Shown here piece by piece: positions 1 to 10,849 of a stretch of 64,000 nucleotides of DNA. Numbering within the stretch: the first letter of the stretch is position 1; every line of letters begins with the position of its first letter. The notes beneath the pieces are model-generated. The model was given only the letters and a program-made list of their open reading frames with translations, was not told the origin of the DNA and made no database searches. The DNA lies in the NCBI GenBank assembly GCA_914767715.1, contig OU612070.1, positions 23,176,025-23,240,024 on the forward strand. The letters are read 5' to 3'. A program made the translations under genes and the position numbers. The DNA is from Membranipora membranacea (taxonomy: Eukaryota > Bryozoa > Gymnolaemata > Cheilostomatida > Membraniporidae).

Positions 1-85
1 AGTTTAAGGGCTTTAACTTTTACTGAACATACACTGAATAACTGTTGTCATTTCTGTGTTGCTTAATTGACTACCTTTTTTACAG

Positions 86-1643
86 ACTGGAGTGAAGGAA
101 GGAGCCCGACTTATTTATGGTGGTAAGAAGGTAGAAGGACCCGGGCTATTCTTTGAGCCGACAATCATGACACATGTAGATGATCACATGTGGGTTGCTA
201 AAGAAGAATCATTCGGACCAATCATGATCATCTCATCATTTGATGACGGGTAAGATACAGAGCTATGACACATATATCAACATGCCTATATCCAAACTAA
301 GCATTACCTCATAGTACGCATTATCAGAGTTACTAGGACATCGCAAATATTGTTATTCATGATAGAACTTTTTGCTTAGTCATTGTCATTATGCCTTATA
401 AACATTTAAGCCTCACTTGTTTTAAGATTAACACATTAAAATATTTTAAACACGATACCATGGTCATTTTAGAATGTGGTATTGAGTTGTCCTCTCATTG
501 ATGTTGAGGGCACAACTCCAAATCCATGATAACAGTTCAGTTATTCATATTACGAACTCCCTGATAATACTCACACATTGTTTCTTCAAGGCACTAAGCA
601 GTAAGCTATGTTGGGTTGACAAGAAATCATCAGTCTTTATGGGATGAGAAAACTTGAGTATAAATCTTATTTTGGTTTCCTGAATTGTTATTGAATTGTA
701 ATATCTGAGTAAGCCACAAGATAGGATGATATTTTATATCATGTCTATTTTCAGAGATATTGATGGTGTCATTAAGAGTGCAAACGCTACAGAGTTTGGA
801 TTAGCTTCAGGAGTTATGACCAATGATTTGAGTAAAGCTCTCGAAGTCTGTAAGTACATGCTTGGGTGGATGGTGACTGTAGTCATGATTTTCTATAACT
901 ATTTTACTATGGTCAAAGAGACTGATGCTCAAACCAGGTCTATCTAGATAAATGAACATGTTGAATTCCTAATATTCAAGGATGATTGATTGTGCATTCG
1001 GAGGGACGATTTATGTCTCCTTGTAAAAGTTCCTAACTCATTAATCCAAAATATCAATATCTAATTCTCAACCAGGATTGACTTTGGTTTACTCAAAGTT
1101 ACTCAGCTAAATCAGACAAAAATATTTTGCTTTGTCTCTATACAGTTATTGTTACAATTGATAATCTTGTGCGTCTGTTTTCACCCAATAGCGAGTAGAC
1201 TGGAAGCTGGTACTTGTTTTGTAAACACATACAACAAGACTGATGTCGCTGCTCCTTTTGGTGGATTCAAACAGTCCGGATTCGGTAAAGATTTGGGTGA
1301 GTTTTTTCTCATGTGTTTTTACTACAGCTTCTAGCCTTTAACATATAATGCTTCTCCTTAAATTGGCACAACATATAATCATTTTGATAAAACTAAAAAC
1401 TACATGAGGTTGACTGATTTTGTGCGCTTCTATGATGGAAACAAGGATGAACCTTGAACCTTTTCTTGCATGGTTTTATCAGATCAGAAGTATGTTGCAT
1501 TATACTTCTGTCTAAGACTCTGAATCAGCGAAAATCATATAATTATTTCTACATGATAGAGTGATATGCTGTTTTATGATTTTCTAGGCCAGGAAGCACT
1601 TAACGAGTACCTGAAGACCAAAGTCATTACTGTTGAGTATTAA
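86..1643 (+). CDS. ALDH1L: 10-formyltetrahydrofolate dehydrogenase (ALDH1L), 3' part, four last exons
   Basis: C-terminal end of an aldehyde dehydrogenase of the ALDH1L type, the folate enzyme that oxidises 10-formyl-THF to THF and CO2 with NADP+. Exons read at 86-249, 755-849, 1192-1296 and 1588-1643, all with GT-AG borders and matching phases. The joined product contains [52 protein letters not shown] and [17 protein letters not shown], and ends VEY-stop. The [25 protein letters not shown] signature and the VEY/LEY-type terminus match ALDH1L1/ALDH1L2 better than plain ALDH1/2. The N-terminal hydrolase domain, carrier domain and catalytic Cys/Glu lie upstream, outside the window, so cytosolic and mitochondrial forms cannot be told apart. 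The gene converges tail-to-tail with R1, with about 415 bp between stop codons. Confidence 0.93.
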
Positions 1644-1915
1644 ATAGGACAGACTGTAAGTGAGCTGATTGTGTCTTCCTTGGTCACATTTTCTACCTGA
1701 GGCGCTGTTCTTTCCCAAATCTGGAATGTTTTTATAAGGGCCCTGTAATGCAAATTTGGCACCTAAGATATATTTCCTTGGACTTTTTCATGATCATTTC
1801 AGGGCAGGCATGATTTTTCATGTTACCTACAGATTCCCCAAGTATTGTCAGATGTGGCCAAATTCTATACCAAAGTTTTGTTTTGTTGTATAATATACCA
1901 TTGTTTTGATTGTAA

Positions 1916-1921
1916 AATAAA
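1916..1921 (+). terminator. Poly(A) signal of the ALDH1L gene
   Basis: AATAAA 273 nt after the ALDH1L stop, in AT-rich sequence, and the first canonical hexamer downstream. The 1644-2058 gap otherwise holds only the two facing 3' UTRs. Confidence 0.6.
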
Positions 1922-2058
1922 CTATTATTGATTTTTTTGGAAATTCCGTAACATAAAATACAAATATAACTCTTACATTAGAAAACAAAACAGAGATTTG
2001 TTATAATACTTCAAACTTCAAACAGAACCAATGTTTTTCCTAATCACATTTTAACATG

Positions 2059-2326
2059 TCAATGAAACGATTTGCTGTAAAGTTGGTTTTCTACCATGTT
2101 GATATCACCGTTTTCGATCGCACCAGCCAAGGAGTAAATATTAGTACTATTCCGAGACATTCTCCCTTGCTTAGGTTGATCGTAACCACTATCATCTGGA
2201 TCATCGATATCATAGAGAGGTGAGGCGTAGTTATTTGTGTTCAGTCCCTGATGTGGCGTGTAAAGTGGATTCCTTCTCGCCATAATCATGTTCACTTTCT
2301 TCCTCTGTGCGGACTGATTCCGCTTT
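2059..2326 (-). other. R1 last exon: cytoplasmic tyrosine tail
   Basis: Encodes about 89 residues after the membrane helix, beginning with a basic cluster (RKRNQSAQRKKVN). It holds NPLY about 24 residues after the membrane, PLYDI, a GYDQP SH2-type site, and at the very end IYSLA and QLYSKSFH, whose tyrosines are 19 residues apart. The end has the same pattern as the R3 and R4 tails. The splice acceptor is at 2327-2328 and the phase is 2. Confidence 0.85.
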
Positions 2327-5300
2327 CTGAAACAATTCAACATTGTCAAAATACAGTTATGTGTACATGATGTCTTATGCCAGGCCGATTTTGGTAGCAA
2401 CCTGCCATCAATAACAGCAAACACAACCAAAGTTATCCCCTTGTTAGTGTATAGGATGCAACCCTACAGAAGTTGGATATTCAAAAGAGGGAAAGTCCCC
2501 TGCCGATGGCTAGCTGACGTTTACTCAACAAAAAAGCTTCTATCTTAGCTTGTGAAATTGATATTGGTTGACATTCAGCTGCCCAAAAGATAATTCATCT
2601 CTACTACTTCCAGTAGGTAGTTTCTGATGGTATTGTATTACTCCTCAATTTCTAATTGGATGATTACAATAACCGCGACAGACTTGAGAAAATACAAAGA
2701 GCAGCTCTGAAGATAATTTTTCCAGATTTAGAACACGATCATAGATTATCAGTCTTAGGCATCCCAAAACTCTGTGATTTTCTTTTTGATATCTCTTATT
2801 CACATTTTCTGCGTATAGTGAATAATGAATCACATCCTCTTTTTAGTGAACTACTTTTCAACAAGAATTCCAGAACATCCTCTCGAGCTATACAAATTTT
2901 TCGGCCAAAACTCTGCAGGACTGAAAGGCGGAGAAAAGGCTTTTTTAATTTTTTCATGACCTATCATGACAACGGTCTAGTATATAAATAATTTTTAGTA
3001 TGTTGTTTTTACTATGCCATACCATCGCTCGCATTCTGTACCATCTGTCATGATGATTGAATGAATACAAATCAAATCCAATCAAAATAATGAGTAGGCA
3101 GCTCACCTTATTACTACTACAATGATTGCTATGACGACCGCTAAGCTAATCACCCCCAGCACTCCTCCGATGGCACCAACCACAGTAATTGTCTGATTAT
3201 CCTCCTTGCTCTCCTTACTTTTGTCTCCTTTCTGATCAGATCCACCGGAAGCAGACTGAGGAGTTGTAGAATTTGCCGCCATTGTGCTATCTGGGAAAAA
3301 AATCAGAGCAAAATTAATATAATGTTTACCAAGGTGGTTCCTTTTGTTGGTTCAAGTATAATATTTGTAAGAATTAGGTAGACATACAAGGTTAGTCTGG
3401 AAATTTAAGGTCCTTAACTTGTTTTGGTAACACTAACTCATAGCCTGGACAAGCTGTCAGGATAGGTGGGGGGGGGGGGAAGGGACAACTTGTGCGATTT
3501 CTTTTCAAGTTGTCCTCTCTTGTCAAATGGATTTACCCAGGCTGTCCCTCCTCTCCCACCCACCCTTGACAGCCTGCCCATGCTAACTAACTCACCTGTA
3601 ATGTTATTGACTGATGTTATGTAATGTGTTGTAGCATTGCTGAGAGAACTTGTTGATGTTGAAGAAATCAAAGCGTTATTTGTTGTGGAAGCAGGTGTAA
3701 CTGTTGTGGGTTCGGCATTTATCAAGGTGGTGGATTTCACGGACGTTGATGGGCTTCTATCTGTTGATGGGACTGATGATGAAGTATAAGTTGGTGGGCT
3801 TGAAGAATTCATTACTATTGTTGAGCGGGTGTCTAGAGAAACAGCTGCTGTGGTTATTTCCTGGCCTGGTGTTGTAGAGGATAAACTTTTTCCTGCCGTT
3901 GTCATCTGATCTGTGCTCTTTGAGTTTGTTTCAGATGTGACACCGTTGGTGCTGGATAACTTCACTGATGTGGTTGGTTGTACAGAAGCTGATGTAATTC
4001 CAGTAGTAGTGGTAGTAGACGCAGTATGATTTGACCAAATATTTTTGGTCCTTGTAGGTACTGGATTAGTTTGAGTCATTTCTATGGTGGTGGTCTCGAA
4101 TACAGATGTCCATCTTGTGGAGGTAGCCCCTGGTGTTATAGGTTTGGTGACAGGGGATGATGTTGTACTCTGTGAGTTTCTCTGAATTGTCTGTGTTAAA
4201 GTAGATGGATTGGAAACGGAAGGTGACATTGTGGCTGTAACATTCTGCATGATTGTAGATGTGGTGCCAGTATCCCATGCAGTGCCCGTGGAGAGTGCTG
4301 TTGTCCCGACGCTACTTTGAGGCCGTTTGTTATCTGTTGTCTTATCTACAAAGAATGTGTTATCTACAAAGAATGGATGACATGTAGATAATATTGGCAA
4401 AATAGCACTGATAACACTCATGTCCATTTATAGTCTCGACTCTCAATACCCTGTGATATCGTGTGAGAAACCTTGATGTTGCTTGGTTTTTCGTTTTTTC
4501 TGATATCGGGTCTACGGACTGAATCCTGATGGGGCACAGGAGCATCTGAGGTCGGATGCTCTTCCTGACACCACCGTGACCCGCCGGGAAACCAACACGG
4601 GACCATTCGATTGAAAACCCATGCCTTATCCATTAGCACTGATATTGGTGATAAATATTAATAATAATAATAATAATACCTACCATATTTCTGACAGACT
4701 ATATAGGAAATATTCAGTCCAAAGTCGCAGGTGACAGCTTTTAGTGTGACTTTGTCCTGTGCGTTTATATGATACCGCAGGCAGTCATCTTTAGTAGAAT
4801 TCCAGACAGCATCTCTTACATTTGTAACATTAACCTCTCCGTACTGTTCTAAAACCGAAGTAGAACCAAAAATACACTGCAGGGATTTCCTTGTAGTAAG
4901 CAAACACAGGGCAGTGTTGGAGGAATAAATGTTTTGCTACAGTTTAATTTGACTACCACCAAATTTTAGCTAGCTGCGGTTGTAGTCTTTAAAAATTAAG
5001 GAGGGTGAGAAAATGTTATGCAAATACTTTACACCTATCCTTTCCCATCGGGAAAGTGGTTGATAATGAGATGCCACTACCAGCTATCCCGGCACTTTTC
5101 GAGCAATTAAACTAGACAAAGAAACTGCTTACCTCTTTGGCATGTTGTCTCATTCCAACCACATATGCCATCTTGCCACATATCAGTAACGATAAAGTCT
5201 TTGTTCCGAGACACAAACTGAAGCAATGTTGACTCATTGAAAGTCGGTAATGTTAGATTGTTGTTATTACAAACGTACTTTGCCTCAGTCCAGTTTACCA

Positions 5301-6635
5301 ACCCATGACTCGCCTTTATGAAAGTGTAGTCAGATTCTACTCCTAAAGGAGAAAAACCCCGTGGTAAATTTATGTTGTAGGTCTCATAAAACAAGAACAA
5401 GACGCTCAGAATACTGCATCATAAACTTATATCACTTTGGTCGTAAGCTGTTGACGCAGGGCTTCATCTCCGATTTCCTACCTCTCACCATCACTGCCAT
5501 AAACTCTAAAAAGTTCACATATGTCTGTTTTGGTGACCTATTAACGTGTTCATTATCAATTATCAATTTATCATCTCCTCACCTGTTCGGTAGACGGAAA
5601 GCTTCCAGGGACCTCCACATATTTGACTGCTATTACCAGAGCAGGTCTCATTGCATTTGTTATCGTCATCCTCACCATATCTGTCGTAGCCGTAATCTCC
5701 GCAGAAACATTCATGTCTCCATTCTAATCCAGCATACAGATAACCTGAACACAACAAAAACTGTGGTATAACAGTCCGTATATCATGTCATTATTATGCC
5801 TTCTACAAGTTTTACACACTACATGTGCAGAAGCATCGAAGGTGAGGCCAGCCAGAGACCATATACCTCTACGTCTGGTCAAGACTTCAGGTAAAGGCTA
5901 CCACAGCTCTCATTACGAAAAAGTAAATAAATCTCGGATTGATCTGACAGCCCATCTGTGATCTGGTTTCACAAATAGAAAGCTGACAGCATACTTGCAA
6001 GACTAGGGTTTGCAGATGATTGACAATCAACACGCACTGCAAACTCATTACCAACGAACTCACCTTTGTCTTGGCAGCAATCTATACATATGTCAATGGA
6101 CATTCCCTGCTGCTCACTACGGACAGAGACTCCATTTAGAGCTCTGTCTACAAGTGCCACACTAGTACCATCATCTCTGATATTCTCCCCGGTGTCAATA
6201 AAGCAACCGACATAAGTGTAGTTAGAGCAAAACACTGAAAATACAACATGGTAGATTATAGTTTAAGTGCACAAACGGTGCAAGATGCTGGTAGAGGCAT
6301 TTCATTATCAACCACTTTCTCCAGGGGAGAAAGTGGTTGATAATGAAATGCCTCTACCAGCATCTTGCACCGTTTGAGCACTTAAGCTAGGTAGATTATA
6401 GTGTGGTCATCAAATTTCTGCACTATATATAGTCCTGAGTGATGGAAAAATAATGAGATGTGTTTCTATTGGACTGTTGGGAACCTACCATATCTCCAAG
6501 AGGCAGCTTGCAGCCATTCGCTTCAATTTAAGAAACCCTGCCAGTGCAGGTGTGTTATTTTACATATATGTAAGACTTACCTCCATGGAATAGTTGTGAG
6601 GTGGAGATAATCACGAAAAGAATCACTGGAAACAT
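2059..6635 (-). CDS. R1: WSC + C-type lectin-like receptor with long mucin-like stalk, TM and tyrosine tail
   Basis: Eight exons, 5' to 3': 6581-6635, 6064-6234, 5583-5744, 5133-5342, 4684-4848, 3596-4363, 3107-3290, 2059-2326; about 660 residues. Residues 1-18 are a signal peptide (MFPVILFVIISTSQLFHG). Residues 19-129 are a WSC domain (YVGCF, CIDCCQDKGYLYAGLEW, CFCG, CNETC, ICGG). Residues 130-254 are one C-type lectin-like domain split by an intron (WTEAKYVC, LTLP, WQDGICGWN, then DDCLRY and YIVCQ); no EPN, QPD or WND calcium motif is seen. Residues 255-510 are a Ser/Thr-rich stalk. A helix lies near 546-570, followed by a basic stop-transfer. The tail (572-660) has NPLY, YASPLY, YDQP, IYSLA and a final QLY. 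All extracellular introns are phase 1; the one before the tail is phase 2. It is probably a plasma-membrane glycan or ligand receptor; the ligand is unknown. Confidence 0.85.
2656..2991 (+). pseudogene. LINE reverse-transcriptase 3' fragment in an R1 intron
   Basis: An open stretch of about 110 codons reads RLEKIQRAALKIIFPDLEHD, then a leucine-rich block (SVLGIPKLCDFLFD) and a basic end. This is the layout of the C-terminal end of many non-LTR retrotransposon proteins (LE-x-IQ-RAL-x-II). No palm-domain catalytic motifs are present. It lies in the intron between the R1 helix exon and the tail exon, antisense to R1, and is probably a 5'-truncated insertion. Confidence 0.65.
3441..3585. repeat. 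Foldback repeat, CCTGGgCAGGCTGTC type, copy 1
   Basis: Inverted arms begin with TAGCCTGGACAAGCTGTC near 3441 and end with TGACAGCCTGCCCATGCTA near 3585, with an inner G-run facing a C-rich run and a second inverted pair (GACAACTTG / CAAGTTGTC). The left-end start and G-rich inner sequence recur at 10119-10182. It sits in the R1 intron, about 10 nt from the stalk exon donor. Confidence 0.55.
4345..4380 (-). promoter_or_regulatory. Tandem duplicate splice acceptor of the R1 stalk exon
   Basis: An 18-nt unit with the acceptor core CATTCTTTGTAG is present twice. It gives two AG acceptors exactly 18 nt apart, with exon starts at 4363 and 4345. Both keep frame and differ by six residues (DNTFFV). 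Either could be used. Confidence 0.6.
4440..4648 (-). repeat. Decayed tRNA-derived SINE
   Basis: On the minus strand the head reads like a tRNA gene: an A-box-like GTGCTAATGGATAAGGCATG, an anticodon-loop-like TTTTCAATCG, and a T-arm-like stretch ending CCCGGCGGGTCACGG. The body follows with GTGTCAGGAAGAGCATCCGA, a stretch seen in many invertebrate SINEs. The B box is degenerate, so this is not a working tRNA. It lies in the R1 intron before the stalk exon. A (TAA)n microsatellite at about 4657-4678 borders its 5' side. Confidence 0.6.
5035..5115. repeat. Foldback element family M1, partial copy
   Basis: One arm (GGGAAAGTGGTTGATAATGA, then CCACTACCAGCTATCCC, ending ATTAAACTAG) matches the right arm of the complete M1 elements at 6261-6390 and 55429-55554. 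The left arm is missing. It lies in an R1 intron just downstream of the first lectin exon. Confidence 0.55.
6261..6390. mobile_element. Foldback (MITE-like) element family M1, complete copy
   Basis: A nearly perfect inverted repeat: arms of about 63 nt (TTTAAGTGCACAAACGGTGC inward to TATCAACCACTTTCTCC) around a loop of a few bases. It is flanked on both sides by GTAGATTATA (6251-6260 and 6391-6400), which looks like a 10-bp target-site duplication. It has no coding capacity and lies in the first R1 intron. Related copies are at 5035, 8046 and 55429. Confidence 0.7.
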
Positions 6636-7771
6636 CTCAGCATTTATTCACAACCGACCTCTCCCTATCAACAACTTCACAAATGGGTTGAGCTTCTCTG
6701 ATGTTAAGGAAACAATGTGGATATCTGAGGTCACACTATCATAGATCACCTGATAATTAATACAATGGTGATATCTGCTGATAAACACCAAGTGCTTCTG
6801 GGTCCTACAACTAATCTTTCAAGGCTTAGATCAAGATATAAACTGAAACTGATGACACCCTTGCCATTCCGCACTATCATGGTGAGAGTACATGATTAAT
6901 TTATTGTCTCTCTGACGCCTGACGAATATCAGGCAACTCTTTGCCATGAATAGTATATCAGGATTTTGGAGTTGCCTCCCCGAAGAAACACCTCGGGTCT
7001 GACTTATGCAGAGCTGATTCAAGCAGGGCTGATTTATGCAAGGTTGATCCTGATAACACTGACTCACAATGCTAATATTAAATAAATATTACGCCTCATT
7101 ACAGTGGTTGGAACATACAACACTATTTAGAACCATCAAAAAGTCCCGAATTTAGTGCGGAGAAATTCACCATGAATACAATAAAGGCTGAGATCGCGAT
7201 CAATAATTGGCTGATGTAGAGAGTTTCAGGGTCAGGCTCTTACTCTTTGGTTTCATTTTACTTTTGACCTGAGCGTCTCAAGCAGCCAGAGTTTAGTCAC
7301 AGTAGCAAAAAGTTAATTCTGTCTGAGATTTCCCTCTACAACCAATTGATATACGCGCTGGTAAACAATTCATATCATATATCAAAGGTTACGCGTTGAT
7401 TGTCCTTGTAGCACTAAGAAATTCAATGATGCAATAAAATATATATGCTTATAAGTTCTCTTAGTGCTGTTTGCACCTTCCTGTAATTCATAGAATCTTT
7501 CAAATACGCCTAGACCAGTATCAGAGTTTATCTCATGTATTTTGTAAAATGATAAATTGTATCAACTAACTCACTCAATACACTCTAATATTGTGTCAAG
7601 TATAAAGTTTTTTTGTATGAATTTTACTATTTGTGCGTGTCATTCATTCATGCATTGTTATTCTCGAGAAAAAATAACTGTACTACTGGATACTTAGTGT
7701 TGTCACTCGGCCACGTGATAAGGCTACATGATACACAATTATCTTTGCCGCTGTCATCACAGTAACACATA
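6636..7771. other. Intergenic: R1 promoter side and R2 3' UTR
   Basis: No coding signature on either strand. It must hold the R1 promoter (minus strand, just right of 6635) and the R2 3' UTR. I find no convincing TATA box and no AATAAA close to the R2 stop; the nearest on the minus strand is at 6900-6905. Confidence 0.5.
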
Positions 7772-10700
7772 TCAGGCTGTAGTGTGCAACAACAGTGCCG
7801 TCATCCCAATGAAGAATGCTACTAGACCACTATTGCGACCTACAAAATAAAAATAAACGGCTATGACTTTCAACAGTGATCCATATGATAACCTCCATGA
7901 AATGTCATACAGATAGCAAGGCAACGAGAAAAATTAGGTTTGCCATAGACGTAATAATCAATACTAAGTCTTTGGGTTGTATCAGAGACTATAGATATAT
8001 CTATAGTCTCTGGTTGTATCATAAGGATATAATTTTTTATGGAAATCGTAAATTGAGTGTCAGATTTTCAAACATTCCTGGAGAGAAAGGAATGTTTGAT
8101 AATGGAATGAAACAAACTCTCACTCCAAGCCGTTTGAGCATTTAAACTAGGTTTGACATGATCATGATGTTCAGCCACAAGTTGCTTACCTTTAAAATGA
8201 CATGCGGCGTTTTTCTCGCTTGAAGTTACTGTAGGTATGGTAGTTGCCACATCTACAAAATACAAGAAATTATTTTAATCAGAATATAAAAACAAATAGC
8301 AGATAGGAAGGATAATTGTATAATTCAGAAAATTATTCATCGTAGTACTTGTTGCTTCACTATGTCGTAGTCCAAGGCCGACTCATTTTTACAGATGTTG
8401 GTTTAAAACAAGGTGTCAAGTTCACAGTCTACAATCAGGTTGAAACACACGGATTTTAAAGGTTGGGTGGCCTTGGGTAGGCAGTGAACATCACGCATCG
8501 GTAGGGCTTAAAACATTAAGATCCAATAAACCCGAGACCTTGTTCTTACGCTAAAGTTTTAATCTCGTGACATAGACTCTCACCTGTTTGATTCTGCTGA
8601 CAGACAAGAGTAAGTGCTGCCGGTTTATCAGTACAGTCTATAGCTTTCTTTGTTATCTCATAAGTGATATCTGTTCCGTTTACAAAGTCAGTTATTGAGT
8701 AGGAATAACAGTGTCCATGTTTTACATTACTATCTCTTTCTATAGCTGGCAGTGGATCACCATCAACTGTAAACAAAATGCGGAGCAGTTACAAGATGAC
8801 AAGACAGGCATAAGTGCGGCCATACTGAAAACAACACAGACTAAGAAGCCTCTGTAATTATTACATTCCCAATGATAAAACAAGTTGAAAATAACAGAAA
8901 GTTTATTTGAACCCAATGCATTTTCTTTTCTCTATGGCTCACACATCAACATATCTGATTTCCCTTGGCATATTGTCAGTGATAGTAGCTTGTAACTTTT
9001 ATTATACATGAATATGAACGTATAAGTCTTTTTCTCTGATTTTTACTCCAACAAAAAACTTCGATATTATAGATAGTTTTTCTCCCGATTGCACCAAAAT
9101 GCTCTAATGTAAAAATTTTGGTCAGATCATGTCTGCCAAGGGATACTGGATGAAAACAATATAATTGCTGTTTCTTTTAAAAAAGGTATTTAAATTATTT
9201 TTTCTTATGCACTATAGATATGATATCTCACCTGTTTCACAGCTATATCTCCCAGCTCCAAACCAGTAGTACTTAGATGTAGAGTTTAGATAGATATAGT
9301 CATTAGTAGCCTCTGTAATCGCCGTAAAATCAGTATAGTTAGACCCTCCGCATTCATTTAACTTCATGGCATCACTCCATGTAAATTTAGCTTTCGAATA
9401 GCATGACCTAAACTTTGGTTCCATGTGTTTATAGCGCTGATACTCGTTGAAATGCTGCGGACAGCTGGCATCTCCAATAACCCAGAGGTTTGGGCAGAAA
9501 TACGGTAGGACAGCATCACACTCATAGTCTTTCACTGTACAGTAAGATGTTGGCCTTTTGCAGTGAAGAGCTAAACAATTCTTCTCTCCAGTTCTGTCAT
9601 TTATTTCCAATCTGTAGGATAGTCTCATGCCAGCTATTGATCGCTCTGTAATGAGAGGACGCTAACAATTATGGTTCGTATTCATATTATGGCTCATGTT
9701 CATGTTACCTCTTAGCTATCGCTGAGATCTGATAATGTTATGTTGTCGGACTAGCAGTAATAATGATAAATTTCTATATGTCTATTTGACAGAGGAAGAA
9801 AATTAACCCTTACCTGGGAAAGGAACAGTCATTTTAGTAATATACCTAGGACCATCTTAATCAAGATAAATCCAATTTACCTGCATTAGGAGTTGCCCCA
9901 CCTGTGAGCCGGCAACGGCTCACGATTAAAATGGGGCAACCAAAATGCAGGCAAATTTAATCTATCAATTTAACTTGCTCTAAGACCATCCAGCATGATC
10001 AGAGGTATATCAATGAAGTTTAGTTCATTGGGTGGGTATAGGGCAGCAAAATTTCTACTCTAGTGTAGATCAGTTTTTTTTAAAATTCTTTCTGCAATTT
10101 ATACCCACCCAATACAGTTAGCCTGGGCAGGCTGTCGGGGTTGATATATTATCACCTAACCACCCCTGGCAGCCTGCCTGGTCTACGGTAACATAGCAAT
10201 GATACCTGGTTGGTTTAAGTTCCATCCACATTTTCCATCTACCCAGATAGAGCTATTGATAATTCTACCATCACTCTGCAGCAGCTGTATAACATCAGAC
10301 TCGTTGAGTGAAGGGAGAGTCATGTTGAGGAGTTCACACTCCTTCCGAGCTTCTAACCAGTTGAGATTTGTTGCAGATGCATTAAGCACCTGGTACACGA
10401 TACCAGCTGTAGACAGGCAGAAAATATTTGGCGTTGATATATAAGGTTCTGATCTATCTATGTGGTATTATGCTACATATCAAAACATATGAATTTTGCT
10501 CTTGCTAAGACGATGAAAGGCAGCCGGCTATATGGCCCTGTTTATGACAAAACAGAGGTTGGGCTGCCCCTAAATAGGGACGCAAGTTGCTCGAAATCCT
10601 GGTACTGAGAGTGTGATACATCCTATAAAACTATGCATCGTAGACGTAGAGTGTGCAGCGAGCTGTCAAAAACTGAAAGATTCACTTCATTTGGTCTTAG

Positions 10701-10849
10701 CCAATAGGCCAAGAAGCCGACTATGGCATGCTGCGTAATGCTGTTTTTAAATATTGAGGTTAGTCACTTTCACACTTCATATTTGATGAATACTTACAAG
10801 AATAATGCAGTTGAGTGATAATAACTAAAAGACACACTGAAATCCTCAT
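7772..10849 (-). CDS. R2: two-domain C-type lectin-like protein, probably GPI-anchored
   Basis: Six exons: 10798-10849, 10206-10406, 9232-9645, 8584-8766, 8190-8252, 7772-7839; about 326 residues, all joins phase 1. Residues 1-17 are a signal peptide (MRISVCLLVIITQLHYS). Residues 18-283 form two lectin-like domains homologous to those of R3: WLEARKEC, MTLPSLNESDV, WVDGKCGWN; then LPYFCPN closing domain 1; then CYSKAKFTWSDAM, GGSNYTDF, YWFGAGRY and KAIDCTDKP for domain 2. A short Thr/Ser linker follows, and the last exon encodes GRNSGLVAFFIGMTALLLHTTA-stop: small residues, then an uncharged hydrophobic C-terminus with no basic tail. That is the pattern of a GPI-attachment signal. There is no WSC domain and no tyrosine tail. 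It could act as a co-receptor, decoy or shed lectin; the function is not known. Confidence 0.8.
7983..8012. repeat. 30-bp perfect palindrome
   Basis: CAGAGACTATAGATA and its exact reverse complement lie directly next to each other without a spacer, inside an R2 intron (7840-8189). The origin is unknown; it could be the centre of a foldback element. Confidence 0.8.
8046..8155. repeat. Foldback element family M1, diverged copy
   Basis: Inverted arms (CAAACATTCCT / AGGAATGTTTGATAATG) and an end GCCGTTTGAGCATTTAAACT resemble the complete M1 copy at 6261-6390. It lies in the R2 intron, next to the 30-bp palindrome. Confidence 0.45.
9232..9645 (-). other. R2 414-nt exon: second half of lectin domain 1 plus first half of lectin domain 2
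   Basis: Phase 1 at both ends and exactly 138 codons, the same length as the R3 exon 14262-14675, with high similarity throughout (RLSYRLEINDRTG, SYCTVKDYECDAVLPYFCPN, RSCYSK, CGGSNYTDF, YWFGAGRYSCETG). R1 has no such exon and accordingly has only one lectin domain. Confidence 0.85.
9872..9958. repeat. Foldback element family M2, copy 1
   Basis: Arms AATTTACCTGCATTAGGAGT and the inverted CCAAAATGCAGGCAAATTT, with GGAGTTGCCCCA facing TGGGGCAACC and an inner hairpin GTGAGCCG/CGGCTCAC. It lies in the R2 intron after the first lectin exon. Other copies are at 14722 and 61598. Confidence 0.6.
10119..10182. repeat. Foldback repeat, CCTGGgCAGGCTGTC type, copy 2
   Basis: TAGCCTGGGCAGGCTGTC near the left end faces GGCAGCCTGCCTGG near the right end. 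It resembles the repeat at 3441-3585 and, like it, lies beside a splice donor (that of the R2 exon ending at 10206). Confidence 0.55.
10535..10720 (+). repeat. Dispersed repeat family M3, copy 1
   Basis: Starts with the small hairpin CCCTGTTTATGACAAAACAG, followed by GGGCTGCCCCTAAATAGGGA, CGCAAGTTGC and GTGTGCAGCGAGCTG, and ends CCAATAGGCCAAGAAGC. The same order recurs at 24586-24820 (+) and 29128-29356 (-). It lies in the first R2 intron, where R1 and R3 carry their WSC exons. It is non-coding. Confidence 0.7.

Noticed and set aside
4575-4648. tRNA gene on the minus strand
   Set aside because: B box and stems are degenerate and a SINE body follows; best read as a decayed SINE head.
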